Below, piece after piece: positions 27,965 through 38,732 of a DNA stretch of 41,519 nt. Under the pieces are notes generated by a model. It saw only the letters and a list, made by a program, of their open reading frames with translations. It was not told the DNA's origin and searched no databases. Position 1 is the stretch's first letter. Each line of letters opens with the position of its first letter. This DNA comes from Chara braunii. Lineage: Eukaryota; Streptophyta; Charophyceae; Charales; Characeae. The position numbers and the translations under genes were made by a program. The stretch lies in the NCBI GenBank assembly GCA_003427395.1, contig BFEA01000053.1, positions 3,233,390 through 3,274,908 on the forward strand. Reading direction: 5' to 3'.

Positions 27965-29212
27965 GGGCGCAAATGATAGCGGGGAGGCCTCGCTACCGGC
28001 CCGCCACTGCGGCCGCTGCCCTGCCGCTCCGCTTTGCGTTAGCTCTCGGTTCTTGGTTCGCTCCCGGTTCACGCCGGATAGTGCATCGCTGGTCCGTCAG
28101 TTAACCTAGTGGGACGAAGGGCGATGGCGGTTCGGCTTGTTCGGTTAGTGTCGTAGAGGCGTGCAAGGACGGAAGTGCGTGCACGTGTGTTTGTAGTCGT
28201 CGCCCTGCCTTTGGAAGTGTATTGAGGTTCTTTCGCTCCGAGTGCCCCACCACTGCCCTTGGGTGGTCAGTGGATCGCGCTGCGATCAGGGTCACTTGGC
28301 AAAGGCAGCTCCTGTAACCAAACTCATCTCGTTATAGAACCTGGCCAGCACGTTGTACCCGAAAACCAGAGGAGAAATTCCCCCTGGAGCAGGGCTCCGG
28401 GGGAGCTCCTCTCTCAATGCGATTTACGTGGATATCAGGAGTGTGGAAGCCTTGTTCGTATCAGCTCTCGAGCCCAGCCGCTGAGAAAAGAAACGAGCGC
28501 AGGCGAAGTACCAGCATTTAAACCACTGGACTGTACGAGCAAAAGGTAATCTCTAATCTCTATTTGCTCCTCCTCTTGTGGCCTATCTGTAATTTCCTAA
28601 GGGAGCAGAGGTAGAATCCCTAGAAGTGGAGCCCTTTCAGGAGGATTGACTTCCACCCTTTAGGGTACGACCTTAGGGATTACCGACGGAGACTTCGGTT
28701 ATGAGTTTGCTGTTATCAGGAGAAGTGAGTTACTGTTTGACATTCGGATATTTTGCGGGATGTTTAGCTGTTTTGTTATAGCGAAGGTTCAGCGCCACTT
28801 GGGTCTGTTCTCCCGATTGTAGGAAGGAGAGAATTGGGTCATCGGTGGCTCTAGGGTTTGCTCGTAATTAGCAGTAACTGTTGAGGTTGAAGAATTTCCT
28901 CACAAAGTCAGCCCATGGTTGTTTCGTCTTGTTTGGATCTAATGGTTCGGGATCGGCGCTGAATTTAGGTTAGGCTTATCCTAGATAGGAGGGGCCAACT
29001 TATAGGAAAGATCAGAGCAGTGGTGGCTGACCTAGTGGAACTTAGTATTTGTGCTCCTCTGACCTGGATTTGTCCTTGCCTTGGATTGCTGCGTGCATCT
29101 CTTCAACAACAGTGTCAGAGCCTGGCTCTAAGTCCCTCGTTTTATACCCAACTCCTAGACACCCCCTCCCGCCTCTCTGCTGGTGTCGGCATACTAATGT
29201 CAGACGCAGATT
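27965..29212 (+). other. LINE 5' UTR
   Basis: It starts GGGCGCAAATGATAGCGGGG and is GC-rich for about 150 bp. No conserved ORF is seen. L1-type elements carry their internal promoter here, but no specific promoter motif can be pointed to. Confidence 0.6.
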
Positions 29213-31516
29213 ATGGCGGACTCCAATGCAGATAGACTTCGAACCTTACAAGTAATTGAAGAATGCTACCGCTCAGGGGTTTTGCCGGTGGGCTTAATCC
29301 AAGACAGTCCGGATTCGATTGAACGATCGGAAGACTGCGTTCGGGTCAAGGTTGACCAAGCAGTTTACCAAGCACAGAAAGACTGGCTCTCGAAACATGC
29401 TGTCACCATCTTTTTTGGAGACGAGCGATTTCCTACCCGCCAAAATTAAAAAGCGGGTAGTGCGCATGTATGAGAACAAGTGGATTGGGATGCCAATGTT
29501 GGGTCCGAAACCGAAACGGGGCTTGTTACATAATGAAGGTCGTAATCTGTTAACTTATGTGCCAAGTACGGATGCAGTAGCGGCTTGGATGCTCCAGAAG
29601 AAAGTAGACGAGCTTTCTATTGATGGGGTAAAATATTCCCTCCATTTCAGGCCTTGGATGACGGAAGCTGAACTTCAGGAATGGAGAGAAACGATGCGGT
29701 ACAAGCGTTTCTGGGTTCGTATTCTGCAGATCCCAATTGGAGCTATGCCCTTAGTGCAGGACGCAGTTCAATTGGCCTATGGGCATATCCTCAAAGTCGG
29801 CCCAACCTTGGCCAGACCGGAGGAACCCGAATTGTTGAACATCCGTTTTGACCTGGAACCAGCAGCTGAAGAATATTACACACCTTATCTGGCAATCGAC
29901 CTTCCGGGTGAGGGAGGGAGTATCGAATTGGAAGTAGTAAATCAGTACATTGATTGGTGCCCTGCGTGTCGTTGGTACTATCACACGGAAGGCGACCCTG
30001 ACTGCCCTGCATTAAAGTGTCGGTCATTCCAAACTCAGAATCAGGACCAGCCAAAGTATGGCAGTAGCCCCCCCCATTCCCCTCCCCCTGTGCCTGCACC
30101 TGCAGGCGCTATCCCTCCGGGGAAAAAGGGAGGAGGGGATAGGGGGGGGGGAGCGAGAGGCAATCTCACGCAGACCTCTCCCCCCCCGGCCAAACGATCC
30201 CAGGGTGCTCAACCCCTACCACCAAAATCTCCACCTCATCAGCCAGGCCCTGACAATCAGGGGGTGTGGTCCCCGTTGCAGGGCTCGCGCACACAGATGG
30301 ATCCAGCCAGTCATCGAAGCAATCCATTGGGAGGCTTCTCTTCCCTGCCTCCGCAGTCGTATACCACTTCATATGTCAACTTGGCATATTCGTCGGGAGA
30401 GCAGCCCAGAGCAACATGGATAGATAAATTGAAAGCATCCTCGCTGGTGATTAACCAGGAGGAAGCTTTTGCTGTTATGGATACTTCCCTGCCGGGCCAA
30501 AGTGCAGACACTCTCCTGATCACAGATGGTTCCGAGCAGACTACGGCCAAACAAGATAAGGTAGTGATGGTTCCGACAGCTACTGGCGTAGACCCCCTGC
30601 TGGCTGTTCCTCTGGGATACCTCTCTGAGGCCGGGGAAGAAGGTAGCCTGCAAGATACAGGATCTCACGACACGACAACTGGTACCCCAATCAAGAAATC
30701 ACGTACTGACTCCGCTGGTACTGCAAGGAACTCCCCCGGCCGTCAAAGGCGGCTCGGGTGTCAGCCTCAGACGGCAAGTCTGAGGCGGATGCGCACAAAA
30801 GCTCTGGGAAGGCGAAGCCCAGAGCAGTGCGTTCTCTGTCCACAGCTCAACCCATGTCAACCACTACTCGCTCCCAGAAAGGGGCTACTGAAGATTATTT
30901 AGTGCCCCTTATCTGTGTCCCTGCGCCTAAAGGTCCGATGGTTCTTTCCTTCACTCCATCTGACGGTATTCTGGACATGGCTTGTGTCAGGATAGAAGGT
31001 CAACGATCAGAGCTGGACATTTTGGGTCATGTCCGAAAGATTCTCAAAGGAGTCTGCTATGCTAGAGTCCTCCCAGATCCTAAAGTCAGTCGCTTTTCCT
31101 TTGATTGGGCGTCTGGAAAGCGTACGTGCAAGGCTAGCATATACTTCGCCTTCATGAACATTCAGCTGACCGAAGAAACGGGCGAGAAGCTTAAGGCTTT
31201 GAACCCTTGTTGGATTCCGATTGAGCAATTCACCATGCCGGTCAATCACATTCTCAAGAAGATCTATCTGGCAGAGGGCATCTCAGCCCAAATAATAGCA
31301 GACTGGTTCAAACATTCAGCATTAAGAGATCACCTCTCCTCTCCCCAGTTTGAGGCTGTGCTTCAGAGCCCATGGGCTTTGACGCAACTACAATCCGGGG
31401 AGGAAGAGGACGACAAACGCAGGAAACTGCCAGTGGGCTCTCTCCGCCAAATCCAAGCCAAGGGCGGTAAGGGTGGACAGTCGAATGGTCCTACCGCACC
31501 GCCTTCGGCTTGCTAG
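29213..31516 (+). pseudogene. LINE ORF1 (RNA-binding protein)
   Basis: ATG 29213 opens MADSNADRLRTLQVIEECYR. The frame shifts near the T6 run at about 29410 into IKKRVVRMYENKWIGMPMLG. The conserved part AWMLQKKVDELSIDGVKYSL then RFWVRILQIP is like the DUF4283-type RNA-binding domain of plant L1 ORF1. The zinc knuckle CPACRWYYHTEGDPDC (29958-30005) is CX2CX4HX6C, two residues longer than usual before the last Cys. A Pro/Gly-rich linker with C and G homopolymers follows (30067-30200). After a second shift near 30.75 kb, an extra domain of about 200 residues (YLVPLICVPAPKGPMVLSFT and LGHVRKILKGVCYARVLPD) runs to TAG 31514-31516. The total is about 767 codons, long for ORF1. Confidence 0.75.
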
Positions 31517-34500
31517 CTGGAATATCAGAGGCTTGAACGATAAAGACAGAAGACTACGCCTGTCTTCATGGGCTCATTCTCAGGCTGCACATATAGTCTG
31601 CCTGCAAGAGGCTAAGCTCAACGCCACTCGGATAGACGAGTACGCCCGCTGGTAGCCTGGGCCTCAGTTTTGGGCCCCGGCGGACGGCACGAAAGGAGGA
31701 GTAGCGGTGTTGTTGCATAAGGATTTGGATGTGGAAGTTTTGGACAGTTTTGCAGACACTCAAGGCCGTTTTGTCTGGGTTAAAATAGCGGTGGGCAACG
31801 AGGATTGGGGTATTGTGTCTATTTATGCTCCTGGATACGGAACATCTGTTGATTGCGGGAGATTGGAACACGATCATAACACCGGGGTTGGACTCCCCCA
31901 GGCTGAACCCAATCCACTCAGACACATTGACTCTGCTAGAATTAATGGAAACCCAGTCCCTCATAGATGTTTTTCGGGTCCTTAACCCGGATCCCAATGG
32001 CTACACCTGGTTTGGCCCAGCCCCAGATGATCACACCCCACCACCGGGCCGGAGACTGGACATGTTGCTGGCTCGGGGTGCCCTCTGGGAGCGCTGCCTG
32101 TGGTCAGATCTGCAGGTATCAGACCTTTCGGATCACGATCCAGTGTTGATGGGTGTGCTTTCAGGGGACCAAGTGAGAAAATATTATGGGACGTTCAGGC
32201 TAAATGTGTCTCACGTGAAGGACGCAGGCATCACTGACTGGGTCAAAGACCAAGTCTTAAAATGGGAAACCGCGAAGGGCCTCTTCGCACAGTACGAAGA
32301 CTGGGTTGATACCGGTTTTGGTATTCTGCAATCCGCCTTAGACGTCTTCTCACAGATCAAGGCAGGCCAGCGAAAACACAATAAGACTACTTGAAACAAG
32401 CCATTAGGGACGCAGAAGCAAAACTGGGTCAAGATCCGTATGGGGACCTCTACTGGGCCAGGGTCTGGAAAGACCTGTTAGTGTGGAAGTTCTAGAGACG
32501 CAGCGTCAGAAACAATGGTTAGAATGGCTTAAGGTAAGAGGCTTGAGAGGGCAAGATCGGATGACTAGACTTACCTTTCGATCCTTATTGATGCAGAACA
32601 CCAAACCACTACTAAGGGAACTACAACACCCTTTCTCACCTGATACGCCATCAGCAGTCACCACCATCTCTATGTGTGACTATGCGGCACAATATTTCTC
32701 AGATATCCTGACATCTGTTCGCCCAGGGGACTCCTTCGACTCTGACCTGTCTGTTTCCTCCTCTTTTTGGGAGCGTACACACACTGTCATCCCCACTCAG
32801 GGCAAATTAGACCTAGATAGACCGTTCGTCACGGAAGAGCTCCTTCAAGCAGTAAAGGCAATGGCCCCCGGGAAGTGTCCGGGGATAGATGGGCTCCCGG
32901 TGGAATTCTACTCAGCCACTTGGGAAGTGATGGGCCCTCATCTAACAGAGATCTATAACACAGCAGCCAGGGAAGGAAGTCTCCCCAAAGGCCTTTCGGT
33001 AGGTACTATCGCTTTACTGTACAAGAAGGGCCCGAAGACGGAGATCCGTAACTGGCGCCCCATTTCCTTACTGAATGTAGCCTACAAAATTCTAGCTAAA
33101 GCACTGGCTATCAGACTGGCACGCTACCTACCAGACCTCATAGGTCCGGAACAGGGAGCATTTGTGAAAGGAGGATCCATTTCTGAAAATATTTTGGCAA
33201 CAATCCAGGCGTTGGAAGTAGTAAGTAAGGAGAAAAAAGAAGTAGCTGTGCTTCTTTTAGACATGGAAAAGGCCTACGATAAAGTAGGTTGGGCATTTGT
33301 TGCCACGACTCTGTGCCGCATGGGCTTTGGCCCAGTTTTTTGTGGACTGGTGAAAGCAATGTACTCCCGCGCCTCAGCAAAAGTGAACGTGAATGGTCTT
33401 TTATCACAAACCTTCGTCTTGTCTCGCTCTCTGCGCCAAGGTTGCCCCTTAGCTCCCTTGCTGTTCGTCTTCAGCTAGAGGTCCTGTTGGACAACATCCG
33501 CCACAATGAGCAAATAAAAGGCCTGAAAGTGACCCCCTACTTCCACTGAAAAGGGGGGGCTATCGCAGACGACCTCATGGTCGCCTGCAAGAACACGTCT
33601 GGATCCACGATGGAGCTTCGGACAGTTCTGGACGAGTATTGTTCTCTGTCAGAAGCATCAATCAACTGGTCTAAGTCTATTGTATTGCTGCCTGATACTC
33701 ACGCCTTTAAAGGTCAGTGGGGAATGAAGTCACTTCTGTCAACAGCATCAGAACGGCTTCTAGGAGTGCAAGTTTCAATGAGTAACTGTGCTCAAGCACA
33801 AGATAACTTACTAGGATCCAAGGTAAGAGAGAAGATCAGTAGTTGGGAGAAAGGGAAGTTTCTTTCATTGTTAGGTCGGGCCCTGGTGGTCTCAGCAGCG
33901 GCCTTCTCCACCCTGTGGTTTGTTCTAGCTGTCCATTTATTAGGTGACAAAGCATACACCTTGATTCGCCGCTGTGCAGCGAAATTCCTGTGGAAATCGG
34001 AGGCCTCGGAGGATCAGAGTTTTATGTCCAAAGTGGCTTGGGAGACTATAGCCACCCCCAAACAGATGGGGGGATTGGGAATTCTGGACCCGAAACAACA
34101 GAACCTCGCTCTGCTAGCGAAATGGCCGATCCTGGCAATGTTTTCTACCTCTCAGAAAGCCTAGGTCAAATTTGCGGACTACCTACTCGGGACAGACTGG
34201 AATTTTGTAGATCATGCAGATGTCTGCTTGGCCTTGTGCCTTCCTTCCTTTTCACAGCGGCGACCAAAGTCGCTGCTTTGGCGTCAGATTTTTGTTGCAT
34301 GAAACAAGTTGCGCCCTTCATCCATCAGGGAACCAGTTACCCGCTCAGAAATTCTTAATCAACTTCTCTTTGGCAACCCTCGAATCCTTCAACAAGACAG
34401 TTTGTCGTTCTCAGCAGCTCTTTCATCAGGTAGCTTTGGCAAAATCTGGTGTACAAAAGGCATCTTCCGTCTCAGAGATCTCTGGAACGAGTCAGGAAAC

Positions 34501-35643
34501 TGTTGGATTTCCGAAGATTCACTTCGGCTGATGCTGCCGAGGATCAGGAATATTAGAGAACACTTCAAAATGCTCAGACAGGCAGTCCCTACTTCCTGGC
34601 TTTCATGTTTACAACCGAACAGACACCCGGCCATCGACACCTGGTTCTCTTCTCCTTCGTGCCCCCGGTCCTTCTGGCGGGTGATTGGTTCCCCTACACC
34701 AGAAGGTACCAAGGTGCAGGTATGGAAGAACAGCAGGAGCACCAAGACAAAGGACCTTCTCATCTTCGAAAGTGAAGATATAGTCAGACCAAATAACGAC
34801 CTGCAGGAAGTGAGAGTGTGGATCTTTGTGGGACCAAGGGGCAAGGAGACTTGCACTGGAGGCAATCCAGCCTCAGCCTTCAAAGTAGATCCTTATATGT
34901 ATGGCTGGACGGATCTCCCCAAACTAGGGGATTTTACCCCTTTGAGCCACTACTCCTCGAAAGTGGGAAGGGCCATACAACTTCGGAAGCTTCAGAAAAC
35001 ACCAATGGAAGTGGCAATTCGAAGATGGAAAGAGCACCCGACGGATGCAATCTCGGAAGAAAAACTTCAGAAACTTTGGAAACAACTTCAAAAGCTTCCC
35101 GATCAAAAAGCAGCAAGCTTGATGTGGCTACAGTCAATTCAGGCGGCCCCTTCGTCGGATTGGCTGTCCTCCAGGGGACTAGCAGTTTCCCCGCAATGTA
35201 GTAGATGTACTTGGGCTTGGGAAACTACCTCCCATCTTTGGACGAAGTGCCCCTATTCGCGTTTGATTTGGCAATGGTGGAGGAAGCATTGGGCTAATTT
35301 GGGTGCCTCCTCTATACCTTGGTCGGACTCTTGGATTCGCTCTGGTTGTTCAGACCCTTGTCCCCCTTTTGATGCTGGGTGGGGTTACATGGCACAAGTC
35401 TGCAGAGCGATCATCATGAGGATTTTGTGGCAGAGTCGCAATGAGAAACTCTTCTCAGATGTACCACCTTGCCCCGAGAAGCAGAAGGCACTGATACTGA
35501 TCCAAATCAGACTCACCATCATTGCAGACTGGCAAATGAAAGGTCCCTTGTGGTTTTCCCGCACTTGGGCGATGGGTGGCCGTTTGGCTTCGGTCCAAGA
35601 AGGAAAGTTGGTGCTCTGTCCTTGGCTGCTGCCTAGTAATTAG
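31485..35643 (+). pseudogene. LINE ORF2 (endonuclease, reverse transcriptase, zf-RVT)
   Basis: ATG 31485 overlaps ORF1 by 32 nt. AP endonuclease motifs: LASWNIRGLN, CLQEAKL, IAGDWNT and SDLSDHDPVLM. About 25 residues seem deleted between IYAPG and LLIAGDWN (near 31840). RT motifs: APGKCPGIDGLPVEFY, NWRPISLLNVAYKILAKALA, GPEQGAFVKGGSISENI, LLLDMEKAYDKVGW, RSLRQGCPLAP and IADDLMVA (catalytic Asp pair intact). The C-terminal zinc domain CSRCTWAWETTSHLWTKC lies at 35197-35250. Lesions: TAG 31653, frameshifts near 32390, 32480 and 33470, TGA 33547, TAG 34162, TGA 34300. It would encode the nicking and copying enzyme of target-primed reverse transcription. Confidence 0.9.
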
Positions 35644-36008
35644 GACTTGTTGGAGCATTGTCGGTACAATTTTGTTAGGGTAAGTGATGGTTCTTGTTGT
35701 AGGATCAGAGTTTTGGTCTGGAGTCGTGTTTTAGGCTCCCAAGAAGCGAAGCCGGGTAACACTCCCGGATATGATTGGTAGTTGTTTAGTGTATGTTTCT
35801 CGGTTTTTCTCTTCCTTGCTGGTAGCTTCCTGTCCATTTTCCTTTCTTTGGAAATAGCATATCAACCGATAGGTCAGGGAACACTGCACCCGGTCTCACC
35901 TTTTGCAATTATAATTGAAGCATGCTATTTTCCGGGACTATTTTCCGGGTTGAGATGTGGAGGAATTCCCGGCCTCCTTTTGCAATTATAATTGAAGCAT
36001 GCTATTTT

Positions 36009-36009
<1 letters not shown>
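35644..36009 (+). other. LINE 3' UTR
   Basis: Untranslated sequence between the ORF2 stop and the poly(A). A 33-bp segment (starting CCTTTTGCAATTATAATTG) is present twice, at 35899-35931 and 35976-36008, the second copy directly abutting the A tail. Confidence 0.75.
35899..36008 (+). repeat. 33-bp direct repeats at the LINE 3' end
   Basis: Perfect copies at 35899-35931 and 35976-36008 separated by 44 bp. They may be the 3' signal recognised by the RT, or a template-slip product. Confidence 0.9.

Positions 36010-36043
<34 letters not shown>
36010..36043 (+). repeat. LINE poly(A) tail
   Basis: 34 uninterrupted A residues followed immediately by the 3' target-site duplication. Confidence 0.95.
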
Positions 36044-36045
<2 letters not shown>

Positions 36046-36054
36046 GCCTATTAA
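36041..36054 (+). repeat. LINE target-site duplication, 3' copy
   Basis: AAAGTGCCTATTAA. The AAA is shared with the poly(A), so 11 bp are unambiguous. Confidence 0.85.
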
Positions 36055-37160
36055 ATATCTGACTGGCACTCTTTACCCGATTTTTCTAAATTGTTTCGGA
36101 CTTTTAAGGAATATTTAAAAATTAAATTAGAAAAAATTCGAAATCAATCCCAAAATTGAGGTACCCTGGTCCCAGTATTTAGGAGCGGGTTAAAAAGCCC
36201 GAGAGGGAGTTTGACTCGAACGTCCCTCTTTTTTTTAACTTTTCTAAGGATTTTTATTGATTTATCCGCAAATAATTCACAAAAATTTAATAAAGATCTG
36301 AGAAAATACTTTTTCTTCTTCCAACCCCTAAAGGACCCAACTTAGATGCCACCCTCAGTTTCCGGTTGGCTTTTCTCCCTTGATCCGCTTTTTCCAGAAT
36401 TTTTTAAATTTTATTAAAATTTAATTAGGAAAATTTACAAAAAGCCGAAGTAATTCCTTTTTCCACTTTCTCTTCGTTAGGGGTAGGGGTTTAGCTTTAG
36501 TGTGCCAAGTTTCCCGATTTATTTTTTATTAGAACAATTTACAAGGAAAATAAGCAACAGCGAGATGACAATTCCAGATCACACGATCACATTGAAAGCC
36601 AAATAGTCACACCGTGTCCAGAGAGCAGCATTGCACCAATAATACACCAATGGAGGTTCNTAGCACTGAAAACCAATGTCCATGGAGAGCANACTCTCTC
36701 CTCTCAACACAAGAGTCCAGTTCCTTCACACTCACACTTGGCGCTCAGCGCCCAGCCTACTCNTACACAGCTACTACAGACTACAAANANACAATGCAAC
36801 TGTTGACATCAGCNGCAGCCCGAAGTACTTGANGATGTCGCCCATGCAGACCATCGCCAATACAAGGTACNTGCCCTCACATCATCATCATCATCATCAT
36901 CCTTCACCTATCCCCTGACTTCACCCACACTTGTCCTCTCTTTCACCCGAAGACCACCCCTGCGCTTCACTGTAGTCCAAGCCCACCAGCTATGGTGGCT
37001 GGGCTATGGCGCTGCCCTCAGCAGCGCCCTCCTCCTCTGCACGACCGCACGTGCTGCACCTNGCCTCTCNGCGCTAGNAGCAGCCTACGAGCATGAGCTC
37101 CAGCAGCGCTGCCGCCAGCATGCGAGTGCCTGAATGAGGCTGCCTGGCCAGAGCTCTTTC
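36055..37160. other. non-coding, LTR-like AT-rich sequence then low complexity
   Basis: 36055-36550 is AT-rich with AAATTAAATTAG-type words. It includes AAAATTGAGGTACCCTGGTCC (36158 on), similar to the minus strand at about 14.82 kb. 36600-37080 contains several single ambiguous bases and an (ATC)n tract (36879-36901). No gene is seen. Before the LINE inserted, this was contiguous with 27.6-27.96 kb. Confidence 0.45.
36879..36901. repeat. (ATC)n microsatellite
   Basis: About seven ATC/CAT units. Confidence 0.9.
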
Positions 37161-37540
37161 CTTTATGGAAAAGAGCTGGCCAGCTCTCGCAGCCTGGCTG
37201 GGTTGGCCTGGGCCCAAAAGCTTCCGGAAGGCCCCAGGAGGCTGCCTGGATGCAGCAGCTACTGGGCTGCTGGGCCTCGTTCGGTTGGGCGCCCAACTGT
37301 CTCTGTATGAGGCTGCGAATCACGCCCAGGGCCTGCATTCTTTGGAAAGGCCCAGTAGGCCGTGGAAATGTCTTCGGTGCTCGGCCTGTGCTTCTTTCAA
37401 CCAACTGGCGCGTCGCAACTGCCTGTACCCCAAATCTGAAATTGACAGTCGAGGGCCTCTTGCAAAAAGCCAGGCCCGCCTTCACTTAGGGCGGGTAAGG
37501 CTGCAGACAGGGCCCCATAGGCCTACCGAGGACCCTGATC
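37160..37540. repeat. GGCC-rich dispersed repeat, copy B (inverted)
   Basis: Inverted relative of 4745-5160, recognised by GCCCGCCTTCACTTAGGGCGG and GAGGGCCTC words. Overlapping ORFs on both strands are composition effects. Confidence 0.5.
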
Positions 37541-38270
37541 CTCGCAAATTTTGGTGAATTTAGAAAACTTTTGGCAGCATTTCGCCTTCCCCCGTGGGGA
37601 TGGGGTTCGGGCGATGCCCTTAACATGTGCTACCGGATGTGGACAAATGAGAGAAATATTATAAAAATACTAAACCTATTTTTACTGAATTTTTAATTAT
37701 TTTTGTCTATTTAATTAGCAAAACTTCAAAATAAAATAAAATTTCCAAAAATTCCGGCACCGTTTTCCCTCCCCCCGTGGGAAAAGGGTTCGGGACAATC
37801 GCCCTTTAATCCGTTCCTAAAAAGAGCTCACGAGGAAATTTTGAATAATAATAATTAAAATTGGAAAAATATTATTTTAAGTATTGTCCATTTATTATTA
37901 AAATAAATGAATATGTCGGAAGTTCAAATTTTAAAAAGTTTGCAAGTTTCTTCTAAATTATGATTTCAGTATAAGGCTAGGGATTTGGTCCGTTTCCTGA
38001 AACCCCAGTTAGGGTTTTGGCTTTTCCCTGCGTACCCTCTCTCCTCATCTGCTAGATATGAGTACCTGTGGACGCCCCCGTTCGCATCGCCAACTGGGCG
38101 CTCTTGCATATCCGTCAACTCGTAGGTCAACTCTGAGGGACACGGGGTGTGCCCGACTCTCTCCTATCAGTTGCCTATGCCTGAGGCGAGCCGCACTGCC
38201 CGTGTCACAATCTCGCCCGCTGATCGCGAAGCTTCTCTCCCTTTCTCATCCTTGTTGCACGCAAGGATAA
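37541..38270. other. non-coding, AT-rich with two LTR-like hairpin motifs
   Basis: Motif copies at 37564-37619 and 37747-37806, then AT-rich sequence to 37950, then a moderately GC-rich stretch. No credible gene. Confidence 0.45.
37564..37806 (+). repeat. LTR-like hairpin motif, copies 2 and 3
   Basis: Both follow the pattern AAAA-TT-GGCA-C-TT-CC-TCCCCCCGTGGG then GGGTTCGGG, as at 27695. They are 183 bp apart in the same orientation. Confidence 0.55.
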
Positions 38271-38274
38271 AGAA

Positions 38275-38500
38275 AGTGCAGGGCTGGTCATAAAGGATGC
38301 CATGGGCATAGGGGTGGGCCAATATGCACACCTTAGACACCGCTGCTTGATCGGATACAGGGGAGGGAAGGGTCCAATTGGTGGTCGCACACAATCATTA
38401 TTATTTCCATTTTGCATATATCTGCGCAAGTGATTTTATTTTTATTTTGATTAGTTGAGGTGTTTACAGACTGCTGACACCTGACAGACAGCAATAGAGT
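38275..38500 (+). repeat. gag-leader repeat, copy B
   Basis: Collinear with 6075-6320. The two differ by small indels and many substitutions. Confidence 0.6.
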
Positions 38501-38639
38501 AATACTATAGTAGTATACCATTGCCAGTTTTGTTTATTGCTGTTGTTCGAGAATTGATCAAAGTAGAAGAAGGATCATTTGCAGAGTCTGTATATTTTCC
38601 GTTCATGCCGCCTGAACTGCGTTGTGATAATTGGACCAA

Positions 38640-38665
38640 ATATTTATTTATTTATTTATTTTTCA
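38640..38665. repeat. (ATTT)n microsatellite
   Basis: About six ATTT units. Confidence 0.9.
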
Positions 38666-38732
38666 AATCGGTCAGATCCTATGTTGTGGTAGGTCCCCTG
38701 CAAGTGCAGACAGTGGTCTGCTATAGTTGAGC

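Larger units (their letters stand above)
27965..36043 (+). mobile_element. full-length L1-type LINE (about 8.1 kb)
   Basis: It is bounded by a perfect 14-bp target-site duplication and ends in a pure A34 run (36010-36043). The layout is a 1.25-kb 5' UTR, ORF1 (29213-31516), ORF2 with endonuclease-RT-zinc domain (31485-35643), and a 3' UTR with a 33-bp repeat. The 3' junction fits target-primed reverse transcription: the bottom strand reads CACTTT before the cut, which can anneal to the A tail. Both ORFs carry several lesions, so this copy could not have moved by its own proteins in its present form. Confidence 0.9.

Noticed and set aside
37018-37557. ORFs of 155 (minus) and 130 (plus) codons
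   Set aside because: They overlap on opposite strands in the inverted GGCC-rich repeat, and neither has a recognisable domain.
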